Notes under the pieces: model-generated
The model's input: only the letters and a program-made list of their open reading frames with translations
Told to the model about the DNA's origin: nothing
The model's database searches: none
Shown here: one piece after another, positions 39,628-48,419 of the stretch
Layout: every line of letters starts with the position of its first letter
Numbering within the stretch: the first letter of the stretch is position 1
Assembly: GCA_964625855.1 (NCBI GenBank)
Contig: CAZVFC010000012.1
Span: forward strand, 62,001-126,000
Source of the DNA: JAPLUA01 sp964625855
GTDB lineage: Bacteria; Verrucomicrobiota; Verrucomicrobiia; Limisphaerales; UBA8199
Reading direction: 5' to 3'
DNA: 64,000 nt
Translations under genes and position numbers: made by a program

Positions 39628-40878
39628 ATGAGTCCGGATCGGCTGTTACCTCCTGTAGTCTCGGCACTCGTCCTCGCGAAATGGGTGGCTGAACTCGCGC
39701 TGGAGGCCTTGAACCGGTACCACGTGCTCGCTCATGCCGGGGCGGTGCCGGCGGCGTTCCAAGGAGTGATGGACCATGCTGCCTACGCCAAATCGGTGGA
39801 GTATACCCTGGCAAAGGGGCGGCTGAACCGGATCGAGACAACCTATGACTCCGCGGTGCTTCTGCTGGTCTTATTCAGCGGCGCGCTGCCATGGGCATTC
39901 GGGGCGTTCACCGACCGGCTGGGTACCTCGGCCTGGGCGATGGCGGGCTTCCTGGCGGTGGTGGGGACAGCCCTTTCGCTGCTCGGCCTTCCCTTGGCCT
40001 GGTACAGTCAATTCCGGGTTGAAGAGCGCTTCGGGTTCAACACCACCACACAAAGCCTTTGGTGGGTGGACCGACTCAAAGGGTTCCTCCTGAGCCTATT
40101 GCTTGGTTATCCGCTTCTGGTGGTAGTGTTGAAGCTGGTGGACTGGACCGGGTCGTGGTGGTGGCTGTGGGCCTGGAGCGCCCTCCTTGGGTTTCAACTC
40201 CTGATGGCTGCAATTGCACCCGTCGTGATCCTGCCCCTGTTCAACAAGTTCACGCCGCTCCCTGAAGGCAGCCTGAGCAAGAGGCTTCTGCTTCTGGCCA
40301 AGCGCACCGGCTTTCGGGCGCGGAGCATTCAGGTGATGGACGGCAGCCGGCGCTCCCGCCACTCCAACGCCTTCTTCACGGGCTTCGGCCGTTTCCGCAA
40401 GATCGTCTTGTTCGACACCCTGATTCAACAACTGGCCGAGCCCGAGCTGGAAGCGGTGCTGGCCCACGAAATCGGCCACTTCAAGAAGAAGCACGTGCCC
40501 AGGATGATCGCGGCGTCGGCGCTGGTTTCCCTCGCTGGCTTCTGGCTTGTCTCGCTCTTGGCGGCACAGGGATGGTTCTATCGCGGTTTTGGTTTCGAGC
40601 CGGGCGGCATCGTCCCCGCGCTGCTGCTGTTCGGGCTTTTGATGGGCACGGGAATGTTCTGGTTCTCGCCATTGGCGCATTGGTGGTCCCGGCGCCACGA
40701 GTACGAGGCGGACGCCTTCGCCCGCGCGGCCATGAACGAACCGCGGTCCCTCATCGGTGCGTTGCGCAAGTTGAATGAAAAGAACCTAAGCAACCTCATG
40801 CCGCACCCGTTCTACAGCGGTTTCTATTACTCGCACCCAACGCTGTCCGAACGCGAGCGCGCGCTCGAGAAGTGTTGA
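39628..40878 (+). CDS. M48-family zinc metalloprotease (CAAX-protease-like)
   Basis: This 416-residue membrane protease is of the Ste24/HtpX superfamily. The zinc motif is HEIGH at H280-H284 (AVLAHEIGHFKKKHV), with the third ligand probably in HEYEADAFARAAM. It has seven or so membrane helices, the N-terminal VEYTLAKGRLNRIETTYDSA and SRRSRHSNAFFTGFGRFRKI, all typical of the CAAX prenyl protease 1-like branch found in bacteria. It presumably degrades or trims membrane proteins. It starts 22 bp after the ribosomal terminator and is convergent with pyrF. Confidence 0.92.
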   Translation: MSPDRLLPPVVSALVLAKWVAELALEALNRYHVLAHAGAVPAAFQGVMDHAAYAKSVEYTLAKGRLNRIETTYDSAVLLLVLFSGALPWAFGAFTDRLGTSAWAMAGFLAVVGTALSLLGLPLAWYSQFRVEERFGFNTTTQSLWWVDRLKGFLLSLLLGYPLLVVVLKLVDWTGSWWWLWAWSALLGFQLLMAAIAPVVILPLFNKFTPLPEGSLSKRLLLLAKRTGFRARSIQVMDGSRRSRHSNAFFTGFGRFRKIVLFDTLIQQLAEPELEAVLAHEIGHFKKKHVPRMIAASALVSLAGFWLVSLLAAQGWFYRGFGFEPGGIVPALLLFGLLMGTGMFWFSPLAHWWSRRHEYEADAFARAAMNEPRSLIGALRKLNEKNLSNLMPHPFYSGFYYSHPTLSERERALEKC

Positions 40879-40886
40879 GATTCCCG

Positions 40887-40902
40887 GCCTGGCGCGCCAG
40901 GC
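40887..40902. terminator. Palindrome between convergent genes
   Basis: The perfect 16-nt palindrome gcctggcgcgccaggc lies in the 27-bp gap between the protease gene and pyrF, which converge. It may act as a bidirectional transcription stop, though there is no T-run. Confidence 0.4.
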
Positions 40903-40905
40903 GAC

Positions 40906-41610
40906 TCACGTCAACGAGGCCAGGATCCGCTCGGCGGCGGCGCGCGGTTCCTTCGCCCCGCAGATCGGGCGGCCTATCACGAGCCAGTTGGCGCCCAGTG
41001 ACAGGGCTTCCCGTGCGGTGAGCGTCCGCTTCTGATCGTCGGCCGAAAGCTCTTCGGCACGAATCCCGGGGGTGACGATTTGGGTGCTGGCGGGCACCAT
41101 TTGGCGAACTTCGGCCACCTCGCGGGGGGAGCAGACCAGGCCACGCAGGCCCGCCTTGCTGGCCATATTGGCCAGCCGACGCACCTGGCGGTTCACGTTC
41201 GGGTCGAGCCCGATCTCGCTGAGCGCGTTGCCATCCAGGCTCGTCAACACCGTTACTCCCAGCACCAGAGGCGGCGTATGTCCCAGCCGCCAGGCGCTTT
41301 CCTGGGCCACTTGCTCGGCCGCCCGGAGCATCTCGGTGCCGCCCAGGACATGCACGGTGAGCATCTGGACGTCCAGTTGCACGGCGGCGGCCACAGACCT
41401 GGCCACGGTGTTGGGGATGTCGTGAAACTTAAGATCAAGGAACACGGGCGCGCCCGTCATGCGAATCCTGCGCACCACCTCTGGCCCCGCGTTCGTGAAA
41501 AGCTCGCTGCCGACCTTGAACCCGCCAGCCACAGGGGCGAGTTCGCTGGCCAGCCTCAATGCCGCCTCGGCATTCGGCACATCGAGTGCCACAATTATGG
41601 GATTACGCAT
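40906..41610 (-). CDS. pyrF: Orotidine 5'-phosphate decarboxylase
   Basis: This 234-residue TIM-barrel enzyme makes UMP from OMP. The start at 41610 gives MRNPIIVALDVPNAEAALRL. The catalytic array is present: PVFLDLKFHDIPNTVARSVA (the Lys-Asp pair), MLTVHVLGG and TPGIRAEELSADDQKRTLT, with the phosphate-binding GANWLVIGRPI. It is isolated from other pyrimidine genes here and divergent from the small gene at 41730. Confidence 0.95.
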   Translation of the reverse strand: MRNPIIVALDVPNAEAALRLASELAPVAGGFKVGSELFTNAGPEVVRRIRMTGAPVFLDLKFHDIPNTVARSVAAAVQLDVQMLTVHVLGGTEMLRAAEQVAQESAWRLGHTPPLVLGVTVLTSLDGNALSEIGLDPNVNRQVRRLANMASKAGLRGLVCSPREVAEVRQMVPASTQIVTPGIRAEELSADDQKRTLTAREALSLGANWLVIGRPICGAKEPRAAAERILASLT

Positions 41611-41729
41611 GAGTGCATTGAAGCCGAAGTGCGTTCGGGCAACAAGCCGGGATTCAGGACCGGCAGCACCGAGAATCGAAGGCAAAGATTGAACAAAAAG
41701 GGGTCGGAAAGCGTCTCATTTCGACCGAA

Positions 41730-41966
41730 ATGAAGATCAAGCGGAACAGCGCAGTACCCCCATTAGCCAAAGGGCAATTATGGAGGACGGACAAGGCCTA
41801 CGTCCAGATCGTGGAGCTCGGTAAGCGGTTAATCCATTACAAGATGCCGCGTGAGTTGGGGCAGCGAGCCGTAAAGACCCACACAGTCGGGATCGAGACG
41901 CTGGAAAGCTACTTGAAAACCAACCACGCCCGCCTGATCGAGGAACCTGCCCCTGCCAAGGTTTAG
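41730..41966 (+). CDS. Small conserved-type hypothetical protein
   Basis: This 78-residue, mostly beta-stranded basic protein begins MKIKRNSAVPPLAKGQLWRT. It contains AYVQIVELGKRLIHYKMPRE and VGIETLESYLKTNHARLIEE. The SH3-like strand pattern (LWRTDKAYVQIVELG) would fit a small nucleic-acid-binding or adaptor fold, but I recognise no named family. Codon use matches the surrounding genes, so it is probably native and expressed. It is divergent from pyrF. Confidence 0.65.
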   Translation: MKIKRNSAVPPLAKGQLWRTDKAYVQIVELGKRLIHYKMPRELGQRAVKTHTVGIETLESYLKTNHARLIEEPAPAKV

Positions 41967-42008
41967 CTGTTCGGCGCCACCGTTCGAAACCGGGGCCGGA
42001 ACGCTGGA

Positions 42009-42887
42009 TCAGAGGGATTCCTTGAGCAGGGCGATCAGTTGCTTCATGGCCGGGGAGAGCACCTTGTGCTTCTTGTAGATGACTCCCAACTGCCGGAAGT
42101 TGTCCCCTTCCAACCGCACCGCAGCAAGCGTTTCGCTGGCCACCTCTTGCTGGACGGTGTCCTCAGGCACGATGGCGATGCCGTAGTCAATCTCCACTGC
42201 CCGCTTGGCTGTTTCAATATTGTCGAACTCCATTACATGCTCCGCAGTCACCCCGTGGTCCTTAAAGATCTTGTCCAGCGCTTTTCGCGTGGGCATGTCC
42301 GGGTCGAAACTGATGAATTTCTGCCCGTTCAAGGCCTTGAACTTGACGGTCTTGAGTTTGGTAAACGGATGTTGGGGATGGCAGGCAAGGACCAGACGGT
42401 CCTTTCGCAGCAGAACCGTCTCCAACCGGGAGTCGTGAGCGGGATAGGCGACCAGCCCGAGGTCAACGATATTGGCTAGCACGTCCTCATAGACCTGGTT
42501 GGCCCGGCGGTATTCCACGTGGATGTTCACCTCGGGGAAATCCTTGAGAAACCGCTTGATGTACGGCGGCAGATCGTGCAGGCCAACGCTGTAAACGGTG
42601 GAAAGGCGGATAGGTCCCGAGACGACGTGTTTCAGCTCCTGCATCCTGCTGTGGATGGCTCCATAAGTCTGGAGCAGCCGCTTGCTATAATCGTAAAGCA
42701 CCTGTCCCTCCGACGTGAGCCGGAAGTTCTTCTTGCTTCGTTCCACCAGCAGGGATTTAAAATGGGCCTCCAAGGCGCTAATCGTCTGGCTCACCGCCGA
42801 TTGGGTGACTTCATTCGCTTGCGCGGCTTTGGTGAAACTCTTGGTTTCAACCAGGTCGCAGAACACTTTAAGGCTTTCAAATTGCAT
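42009..42887 (-). CDS. LysR-family transcriptional regulator
   Basis: This 292-residue regulator has a winged-helix N-terminus (FESLKVFCDLVETKSFTKAA, then QSAVSQTISALE), a linker helix and a periplasmic-binding-protein-like effector domain (residues about 90-290; IRLSTVYSVGLHDLPPYIKR). The effector ligand cannot be predicted. LysR proteins usually regulate a divergent neighbour. Here the divergent gene across about 200 bp is holB, an unlikely target, so it probably acts elsewhere or on itself. Confidence 0.9.
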   Translation of the reverse strand: MQFESLKVFCDLVETKSFTKAAQANEVTQSAVSQTISALEAHFKSLLVERSKKNFRLTSEGQVLYDYSKRLLQTYGAIHSRMQELKHVVSGPIRLSTVYSVGLHDLPPYIKRFLKDFPEVNIHVEYRRANQVYEDVLANIVDLGLVAYPAHDSRLETVLLRKDRLVLACHPQHPFTKLKTVKFKALNGQKFISFDPDMPTRKALDKIFKDHGVTAEHVMEFDNIETAKRAVEIDYGIAIVPEDTVQQEVASETLAAVRLEGDNFRQLGVIYKKHKVLSPAMKQLIALLKESL

Positions 42888-42972
42888 ATAAGCGCATTGA
42901 ATCGAAAATCCGATGGCCCGTCAACAATCCTCTCTTGGTCAAGCCCGAGATTGCACCCCAGGGTCAGCAGGG

Positions 42973-43025
42973 ACGTTTCGCCGAAACGTTCGTGTTAGCG
43001 CGGGGAGTGGACGCCTCGGCGAGGC
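42973..43025. repeat. Two adjacent palindromes upstream of holB
   Basis: acgtttcg-c-cgaaacgt (42973-42989) and gcctcg-g-cgaggc (43013-43025) are perfect palindromes 23 bp apart, in the gap between lysR and holB. The surrounding sequence (gtggac...tccccac) extends the second one imperfectly. They resemble the other dispersed palindromic units in the window rather than a defined operator. Confidence 0.55.
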
Positions 43026-43092
43026 TTCCCCACCTGCCAGAAGCAGAAATCCCTTCTTCCCTTCGCGCGGTCAGGCAATTATAAAGGCGGCG

Positions 43093-44217
43093 ATGGCATT
43101 CAAAGACTTTCCGGCACAAGCGCAAGGCGTGGAATTGCTGCAGCGCTCGCTCGAACGCGGGCGCCTGGCTCACGGCTACCTCTTCACCGGCGACCAACTC
43201 GATTCGTTGGAGGGACTGGCCCGCACACTGGCCAAAACGCTCAACTGCCTGCACCCGGTGAAGCGCGGGGGGGCAGCGGTGGACTGTTGCGACCGTTGCC
43301 TGAACTGCGGCAAAATCGAGGGCGGCAACCACGCCGACGTTTTCTGGGTGCGGCCCGAGTCCAAGTCGCGGCTGATCAAGATCGGCCAGATCGTTCAGCG
43401 CCCGGACAGCCCGCCGCGCGTGATGCTGGACGCGGTGAATCTCAAGCCTACCGAGAGCCAGTACAAGCTCGGCATCATTGTCGCGGCGGACCGGATGAAC
43501 GAGGCGGCGGCCAATGCCTTTCTCAAGACGCTGGAGGAGCCACCGGCCCGGTCGGTGCTCATGCTCCTGACGACCGAGCCGCAACGCCTGCTCGAAACCA
43601 TTCTTTCCCGCTGCCTGCGGCTGAACTTCGCGGGTGAAGGACCGCGGCGATGGACACCGGCCCAAATGCAGTGGCTGTCCGCGTTCAGCGAGATGGCGGC
43701 GGCGACCCAGCGGAGCCTGATGGGCCGCTACCGGCTCATGGACGTGCTGTTGCGGAAGCTGAATGAAGTCAAGGCAGGCATCGAGGAGAGCCTGCGGGCG
43801 CGTTCGCCTTTGGGAAAGTATGAAGACGCCGAGGAGGAATTGCGCGAAAGGTGGGAGGAGGAGCTGAAAGCTGCCCTGGAAGCGGAATATCGCCGGCAGC
43901 GGGCAGATTTCCTGCAGGCCCTGGAATGGTGGCTGCGCGATGTCTGGCTTCAGACGCTTGGGGAAGCCTACAGTCCACAGTCCACAGTCCGCAGTCCACA
44001 GTCCTCTGGCCCCGTCACTCGCCACTCGTCACCTGTCACTCCCCAAGGTCTGCTTGTCTTCCCGCAATTGGCAGGGACCCGGCTCGTGGCGCAGCGGCTC
44101 TCGCCGAAGGCGGCCCTGGAGAATTTGCGCGTCCTCGAACAACTCCAGCGCTGGCTGCACACCAACGTCCAGGAGGCGCTCGCTCTGGAGGTCGGGTTGC
44201 TGAAGTTGCAGTTGTAG
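43093..44217 (+). CDS. holB: DNA polymerase III, delta' subunit
   Basis: This 374-residue clamp-loader subunit begins MAFKDFPAQAQGVELLQRSL. It has the zinc-binding cysteines (DCCDRCLNCGKIEGGNHAD) and the family signatures GIIVAADRMNEAAANAFLKT and LEEPPARSVLMLLTTEPQRL with the SRC motif (ILSRCLRLNF). The P-loop is degenerate (GDQLDSLEG), as expected for delta', which does not hydrolyse ATP. The C-terminal domain is interrupted by a run encoded by short tandem repeats (nucleotides 43971-44042, residues about 293-317). An upstream in-frame extension from 42913 lacks coding character. Confidence 0.9.
   Translation: MAFKDFPAQAQGVELLQRSLERGRLAHGYLFTGDQLDSLEGLARTLAKTLNCLHPVKRGGAAVDCCDRCLNCGKIEGGNHADVFWVRPESKSRLIKIGQIVQRPDSPPRVMLDAVNLKPTESQYKLGIIVAADRMNEAAANAFLKTLEEPPARSVLMLLTTEPQRLLETILSRCLRLNFAGEGPRRWTPAQMQWLSAFSEMAAATQRSLMGRYRLMDVLLRKLNEVKAGIEESLRARSPLGKYEDAEEELRERWEEELKAALEAEYRRQRADFLQALEWWLRDVWLQTLGEAYSPQSTVRSPQSSGPVTRHSSPVTPQGLLVFPQLAGTRLVAQRLSPKAALENLRVLEQLQRWLHTNVQEALALEVGLLKLQL
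43971..44042 (+). repeat. Tandem heptamer repeat inside holB
   Basis: About five copies of cagtcca/cagtccg (43971-44004) are followed by a related degenerate run of cactcg/cacctg units to about 44042. It encodes a Ser/Pro/Thr/Gln-rich insert in the C-terminal part of the delta' protein. The frame is kept. It looks like slippage-generated intergenic-type sequence caught in a gene. Confidence 0.85.
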
Positions 44218-44228
44218 GCCTGAGCCCA

Positions 44229-45668
44229 ATGGGCGCATCCACCAATGACCGCGGCATCGGAGCGCAGCCTGCCGGCTGCAGAGCCAGGGGAACCCAGGCC
44301 AATCCGTGGCTGCCATCTGTTTTTGCCGCGCTGTTCGGCGCGTTTCTCGGGCTGACGCTCCTTAAGTTCGGCAATCCGCCCATCATGGAAAGATGGGTCA
44401 CCACCCCAACCCAGTTCTATGAGTTTGTCTTCGGCTATCCGTGGCCGATCACCTGGGCGTACTGGATGCTGGGTCTGGTGGGAGTGGCCGGAGTAGTCGT
44501 AGCGGGGCGGGCACCAGCCACGCCCCGGTGGCTGATCGCGCTGCCGCTGGTCTGGCTGCTGTGGGAATTCGTCGCCGGCACGCAGTCCGTCAATGCCGAG
44601 CTTACCGCTCATACCTTGAAGCACTTCGGCGCGTGCGTTCTGTGCTTCTATCTTGGTTTGTTCTCGCTCAGCCGGCTCCGGAATCCTTGGCCGTTCTGGG
44701 CGGGGCTGCTCTGCGGTCTTGCGCTGGTGCTAATGGCCGGCTGGGAGCAACACTTCGGCGGCCTGCAGGAAACACGCCGGTACTTCTACACCTACCTCTA
44801 TGCCCAGACGCAGGGAGTTCCCCCGGAGTACCTGAAGAGAATTTCCAGCGATCGCATTTTCGCGACGCTCTTCTACCCCAATTCGCTGGCCGGCGTCCTG
44901 ATATTGCTGCTGCCGGCGTCGCTGGCGGTGATTTGGGAAGCGCGGCGCCGACTGACCGCCCCGGCGCGGTGTTTCCTCATGGTCTTACTGGGCGCCGCCG
45001 GGCTGGCCTGCTTGTATTGGTCCGGCTCGAAGGGAGGCTGGCTGTTGATGCTGGTCCTGGGCCTGATCGTCCTGCTACGGCTGCCTTTCGGAAGACGGCT
45101 CAAGGTCATCCTGGTTGCAGCAGTCTTGCTGGCTGGGCTGAGCGGCTTCTTTTGGAAGTACTCGGGCTTTTTCCGAAAGGGCGCCACCAGCGTCAGCGCG
45201 CGGTTTGACTACTGGCAAGCGGCCTTCCAAACCGCCAAAGAGAATCCTGTGTTCGGCACGGGACCGGGCACGTTTGGCATTGCCTACGAGAAGATCAAAC
45301 GGCCTGAGTCTGAGATGTCGCGTTTGGTGCATAACGATTACCTGGAGCAAGCCACGGACTCCGGAGTGGTGGGCTTTTCCGTCTATACCCTCTTCATCGT
45401 CGGAGCATTGCTTTGGAGCTTCAAGCGAAGTATCGGCCACTTGAGCAAACCTGAGACTGCCAACCCGTGGGAGGATTTGCCTGAAAACTGGCTGGGATTC
45501 GCCGTCTGGCTGGGGCTGTTGGGCTGGAGCCTTCACGGTTTGTTTGAATTCGGGCTCTATATCCCGGCATCCGCCTGGCCGGCCTTTGCGTTCCTGGGCT
45601 GGCTCCTGGGACGGTCGCATTTGGGATGGACACGTTCCAATCGCCCCCGTAAGGTCCCGTCGCAATGA
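44229..45668 (+). CDS. O-antigen ligase-like / Wzy-type membrane protein
   Basis: This 479-residue protein has about 10-12 membrane helices. It has the Wzy_C/WaaL pattern in its second half: a large periplasmic loop after SARFDYWQAAFQTAKENPVF, then GTGPGTFGIAYEKIKRPESE and the conserved His in SRLVHNDYLEQATDSGVVGF. These enzymes ligate or polymerise lipid-linked glycans, and O-oligosaccharyltransferases share the fold. The start at 44229 lies 11 bp after holB. The ATG of aroQ overlaps its stop (ATGA). The link to housekeeping genes rather than a glycan cluster leaves the substrate open. Confidence 0.83.
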   Translation: MGASTNDRGIGAQPAGCRARGTQANPWLPSVFAALFGAFLGLTLLKFGNPPIMERWVTTPTQFYEFVFGYPWPITWAYWMLGLVGVAGVVVAGRAPATPRWLIALPLVWLLWEFVAGTQSVNAELTAHTLKHFGACVLCFYLGLFSLSRLRNPWPFWAGLLCGLALVLMAGWEQHFGGLQETRRYFYTYLYAQTQGVPPEYLKRISSDRIFATLFYPNSLAGVLILLLPASLAVIWEARRRLTAPARCFLMVLLGAAGLACLYWSGSKGGWLLMLVLGLIVLLRLPFGRRLKVILVAAVLLAGLSGFFWKYSGFFRKGATSVSARFDYWQAAFQTAKENPVFGTGPGTFGIAYEKIKRPESEMSRLVHNDYLEQATDSGVVGFSVYTLFIVGALLWSFKRSIGHLSKPETANPWEDLPENWLGFAVWLGLLGWSLHGLFEFGLYIPASAWPAFAFLGWLLGRSHLGWTRSNRPRKVPSQ

Positions 45669-46114
45669 AGATCCTGTTCCTAAACGGCCCGAACCTTAAC
45701 CTGCTTGGCCAGCGCGAACCGGAGGTCTATGGGCGGCTGACGTTGGCGGATATCGAGGCCAAAGTCCGTGTGCGGGCCGAGAAGCTGAACGCTGGCGTCG
45801 AGTTCCGCCAGTCCAACCTGGAGGGCGAACTGGTCGCATGGATTCAGCAGGCCAAGGGGAAGTATGACGTTATCGTCCTGAACGCCGCCGCCTATACGCA
45901 TACCAGTGTTGCCTTGCGGGACGCCATTTCGGCGGTAGGAGTCCCAACCATCGAGATCCATCTTTCCAACATCCATGCCCGGGAGGAATTCCGGCACAAG
46001 TCGTTAATTGCGCCGGTCTGCTGCGGTCAGATCGTGGGTTTTGGCGCAGATTCCTATACGCTGGCAGTTGAGGCTGCTGTTAACGTTAACGCCGGCAAAA
46101 GATGGGTAGAATAA
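45665..46114 (+). CDS. aroQ: Type II 3-dehydroquinate dehydratase
   Basis: This 149-residue enzyme of the shikimate pathway converts 3-dehydroquinate to 3-dehydroshikimate. The family residues are all visible: FLNGPNLNLLGQREPEVYG (catalytic Tyr and the flexible-loop Arg), VEFRQSNLEGELVAWIQQA, LNAAAYTHTSVALRDAI, VPTIEIHLSNIHAREEFRHK. It starts inside the stop of the upstream ligase-like gene, so the two are translationally coupled. Confidence 0.97.
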   Translation: MKILFLNGPNLNLLGQREPEVYGRLTLADIEAKVRVRAEKLNAGVEFRQSNLEGELVAWIQQAKGKYDVIVLNAAAYTHTSVALRDAISAVGVPTIEIHLSNIHAREEFRHKSLIAPVCCGQIVGFGADSYTLAVEAAVNVNAGKRWVE

Positions 46115-46319
46115 GCCAATTCTGACGTTTTTTTTGCCACGTCTAGCTGGGTGGGTAGATGGCATTTTTGCCTGTTGACGGCCTCCATGGTATCCGGTAA
46201 TCTCGCCGGACATGGAAGTGACCGGGCCAGGCGGGGCGGGAAGAAGGGTGCTTGCGATCTAGCTGGCCGATGGGAATTGGCAGGAACCGTAACGGATATC
46301 GCTTTAACGACAACAGGCT

Positions 46320-46784
46320 GTGGATATAAAAGACATCAAAGCCATCATTGACCTGATGAAGAAGAACTCCGTTACGGAGTTCGAGCTTGAGAAGCAGGAT
46401 TTCAAGATCAGGCTTAAACGGGGGTCAAACGGCGGAGCTGCGGTTGCCCCTTATGAAGACCCCGCTCCCGTGGTTTACGCTCCGGTCCCAACGACCATTC
46501 CGGCTCCCGTCCTCGCCACCCCCACTCCAGCACCCGCCAGTTCGGAACTCGAAATCAAATCCCCGATGATTGGCACCTTCTACCGAGCCCCCTCCCCGGA
46601 AGCCGCTCCTTACGTTGAAGTCGGCACCGAAGTAAACCCCGAGACCGTGGTTTGCATCATCGAGGCAATGAAGGTGATGAATGAAATCAAAGCGGAGGCC
46701 AAGGGGGTGATAACCCAGGTGCTGATCGAGAATGCCAAGCCGGTGGAATTTGGACAACCCTTGTTCAAGCTCCGCCCGAGCTAG
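46320..46784 (+). CDS. accB: Biotin carboxyl carrier protein of acetyl-CoA carboxylase
   Basis: This 154-residue protein carries biotin on Lys118 (CIIEAMKVMNEIKAEAKG). The N-terminus (DIKAIIDLMKKNSVTEFELE) is typical and requires a GTG start at 46320. A Pro/Ala-rich linker (PTTIPAPVLATPTPAP) joins it to the biotinyl domain (SPMIGTFYRAPSPEAAPYVE). It shuttles carboxyl groups between AccC and the carboxyltransferase during fatty-acid synthesis. accC follows after 109 bp, in the common accB-accC order. Confidence 0.95.
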   Translation: MDIKDIKAIIDLMKKNSVTEFELEKQDFKIRLKRGSNGGAAVAPYEDPAPVVYAPVPTTIPAPVLATPTPAPASSELEIKSPMIGTFYRAPSPEAAPYVEVGTEVNPETVVCIIEAMKVMNEIKAEAKGVITQVLIENAKPVEFGQPLFKLRPS

Positions 46785-46893
46785 CCTGGCCATGCCACAA
46801 ATCATGGTTACGGCCGTTCCATTCGGTGGTTCGACGCCGCAATACTCCAAGGCGCTGGGCTCCTTAGCTCTTTGACGCTCCAAGACTTTCAGC

Positions 46894-48279
46894 ATGTTTG
46901 AGAAGATTCTGGTCGCCAACCGCGGGGAAATTGCCGTTCGCGTTATCCGCGCCTGCAAGGAGTTGAACATCCGCACCGTCGCTATCTACTCGGAGTCGGA
47001 TGCGAATTCGATGCACGTCCAGTTGGCGGATGAAGCCATCTGCATCGGCAAAGCCGCCGCCAGCGAAAGCTATCTCCGCATTGACCGGATCGTCAGCGCA
47101 GCCGAGATCACCGATGTGGATGCCATCCATCCCGGCTACGGGTTCCTGGCTGAGAATGCCCACTTCGCCGACGTCTGCGAGAGCTGCAACATCCGGTTCA
47201 TAGGCCCCAATTCCCGGGCGATGAATGCGCTCGAAGACAAGGCCGTGAGCCGTGCCCTGGCCAAGAAGGCGGGCGTGCCGACCCCGCCCGGCTCCGACGG
47301 AGTAGTGGACAATGAGCAGGACGCTTTGACGGTCGCCAAACGAATCGGCTACCCGGTCATGATCAAAGCCATCGCTGGGGGCGGCGGACGCGGGATGCGC
47401 GTGGCCCACAACGACATTTCACTCGTGAAGGGCTACCACACGGCGCGGGGAGAGGCCGAGAAGGCTTTCGGGAACTCCGGGGTTTATGTCGAGAAGTTCA
47501 TCGAGAACCCGCACCACATCGAGTTCCAGATCCTTGGCGACAACAAGGGGCACATCATCCATTTGGGCGAACGCGATTGTTCAATTCAGCGTCGCAACCA
47601 GAAGGTAGTCGAGGAATGCCCCTCGCCTCTGCTCGACAATCCCAAGTACAAGAAACTCCGCGACAAGATGGGCAAAGCCGCCATCGAGATCGCCAAGGCG
47701 GCCAATTATACGAACGCAGGAACGGTCGAGTTCATCGTTGATTCCCTGGGCCGTTTCTACTTCCTCGAAGTGAACAAACGCATCCAGGTCGAGCACCCGG
47801 TCACTGAAGAAGTAACGGGCATTGACCTGGTGCGCTATCAGATCATGCTCGCAATGGGTGAACCCCTGCGGCATTCCCAAAGCGATATTCAGTTCAAAGG
47901 CCACGCCATCGAGTGCCGCATTAACGCCGAAGACCCCTTTGACGACTTCCGGCCAAGCCCGGGCCGGATCGAAATGCACTACCAGCCGGGCGGGCGGGGT
48001 GTCCGCGTGGACAGCCATGCCTACGCCGGCTATACCATCCCGCCGGCATACGATTCCATGATCAGCAAGCTGGTCACCTACGGACGCGACCGGCGCGAGG
48101 CGATGGACAAGATGAGCCGCGCCCTCAGCGAGTACATGATCACCGGCATCAAAACCACCATCTCCTTCCAGCAGGCCATCCTGCAGGATCCCAATTTCCG
48201 CCGGGGGACCTATTCAACCGCCTTTATCGAGCAACTCCTGAGCGGCGCCCGCCGCGAATTGATCCAGGAGAAAGCGTGA
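46894..48279 (+). CDS. accC: Biotin carboxylase subunit of acetyl-CoA carboxylase
   Basis: This 461-residue ATP-grasp enzyme carboxylates the biotin on AccB. The motifs are complete: FEKILVANRGEIAVRVIRAC, IHPGYGFLAENAHFADVCES, the glycine-rich ATP lid MIKAIAGGGGRGMRVAHND and RDCSIQRRNQKVVEECPSP. FLEVNKRIQVEHPVTEEVTG is close to the consensus EVN-x-R-x-QVEH, and GHAIECRINAEDPFDDFRPS follows. It ends 141 bp before the convergent Gfo/Idh gene. Confidence 0.96.
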   Translation: MFEKILVANRGEIAVRVIRACKELNIRTVAIYSESDANSMHVQLADEAICIGKAAASESYLRIDRIVSAAEITDVDAIHPGYGFLAENAHFADVCESCNIRFIGPNSRAMNALEDKAVSRALAKKAGVPTPPGSDGVVDNEQDALTVAKRIGYPVMIKAIAGGGGRGMRVAHNDISLVKGYHTARGEAEKAFGNSGVYVEKFIENPHHIEFQILGDNKGHIIHLGERDCSIQRRNQKVVEECPSPLLDNPKYKKLRDKMGKAAIEIAKAANYTNAGTVEFIVDSLGRFYFLEVNKRIQVEHPVTEEVTGIDLVRYQIMLAMGEPLRHSQSDIQFKGHAIECRINAEDPFDDFRPSPGRIEMHYQPGGRGVRVDSHAYAGYTIPPAYDSMISKLVTYGRDRREAMDKMSRALSEYMITGIKTTISFQQAILQDPNFRRGTYSTAFIEQLLSGARRELIQEKA

Positions 48280-48361
48280 GCTGAGCCAGCGCCGCGTTAG
48301 CGGATCTCGCATTCTGCCGGACAGCGGCAATTGCAGCCCGCCCTGCCGTTCTTCCGAGCAC

Positions 48362-48388
48362 GGAGGCGGACAAGAATGTCCACCCTCC
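48362..48388. terminator. Stem-loop between convergent accC and oxidoreductase genes
   Basis: ggaggcggaca-agaa-tgtccaccctcc (48362-48388) folds into an 11-bp stem with one mismatch. A weaker hairpin (actcac...gtgggt) follows directly. Its position between convergent genes suggests a two-way terminator, or one of the dispersed palindromic repeats serving as one. Confidence 0.6.
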
Positions 48389-48419
48389 ACTCACGAATAG
48401 TGGGTGAGGAGACCGGTGC

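Noticed and set aside
43971..44042. CRISPR or phase-variation cassette in holB
   Set aside because: The heptamers have no spacers and there are no cas genes. They sit within an otherwise normal coding frame; I keep them only as a repeat.
43851..44228. Upstream extension of the O-antigen-ligase-like gene
   Set aside because: The frame is open to 43851 but overlaps holB and its translation is unlike membrane protein; ATG 44229 just after holB is the sensible start.
46175..46203. Promoter ttgacg-17 bp-taatct before accB
   Set aside because: The -35 is good but the -10 matches the consensus at only three positions; too weak to list as a feature.
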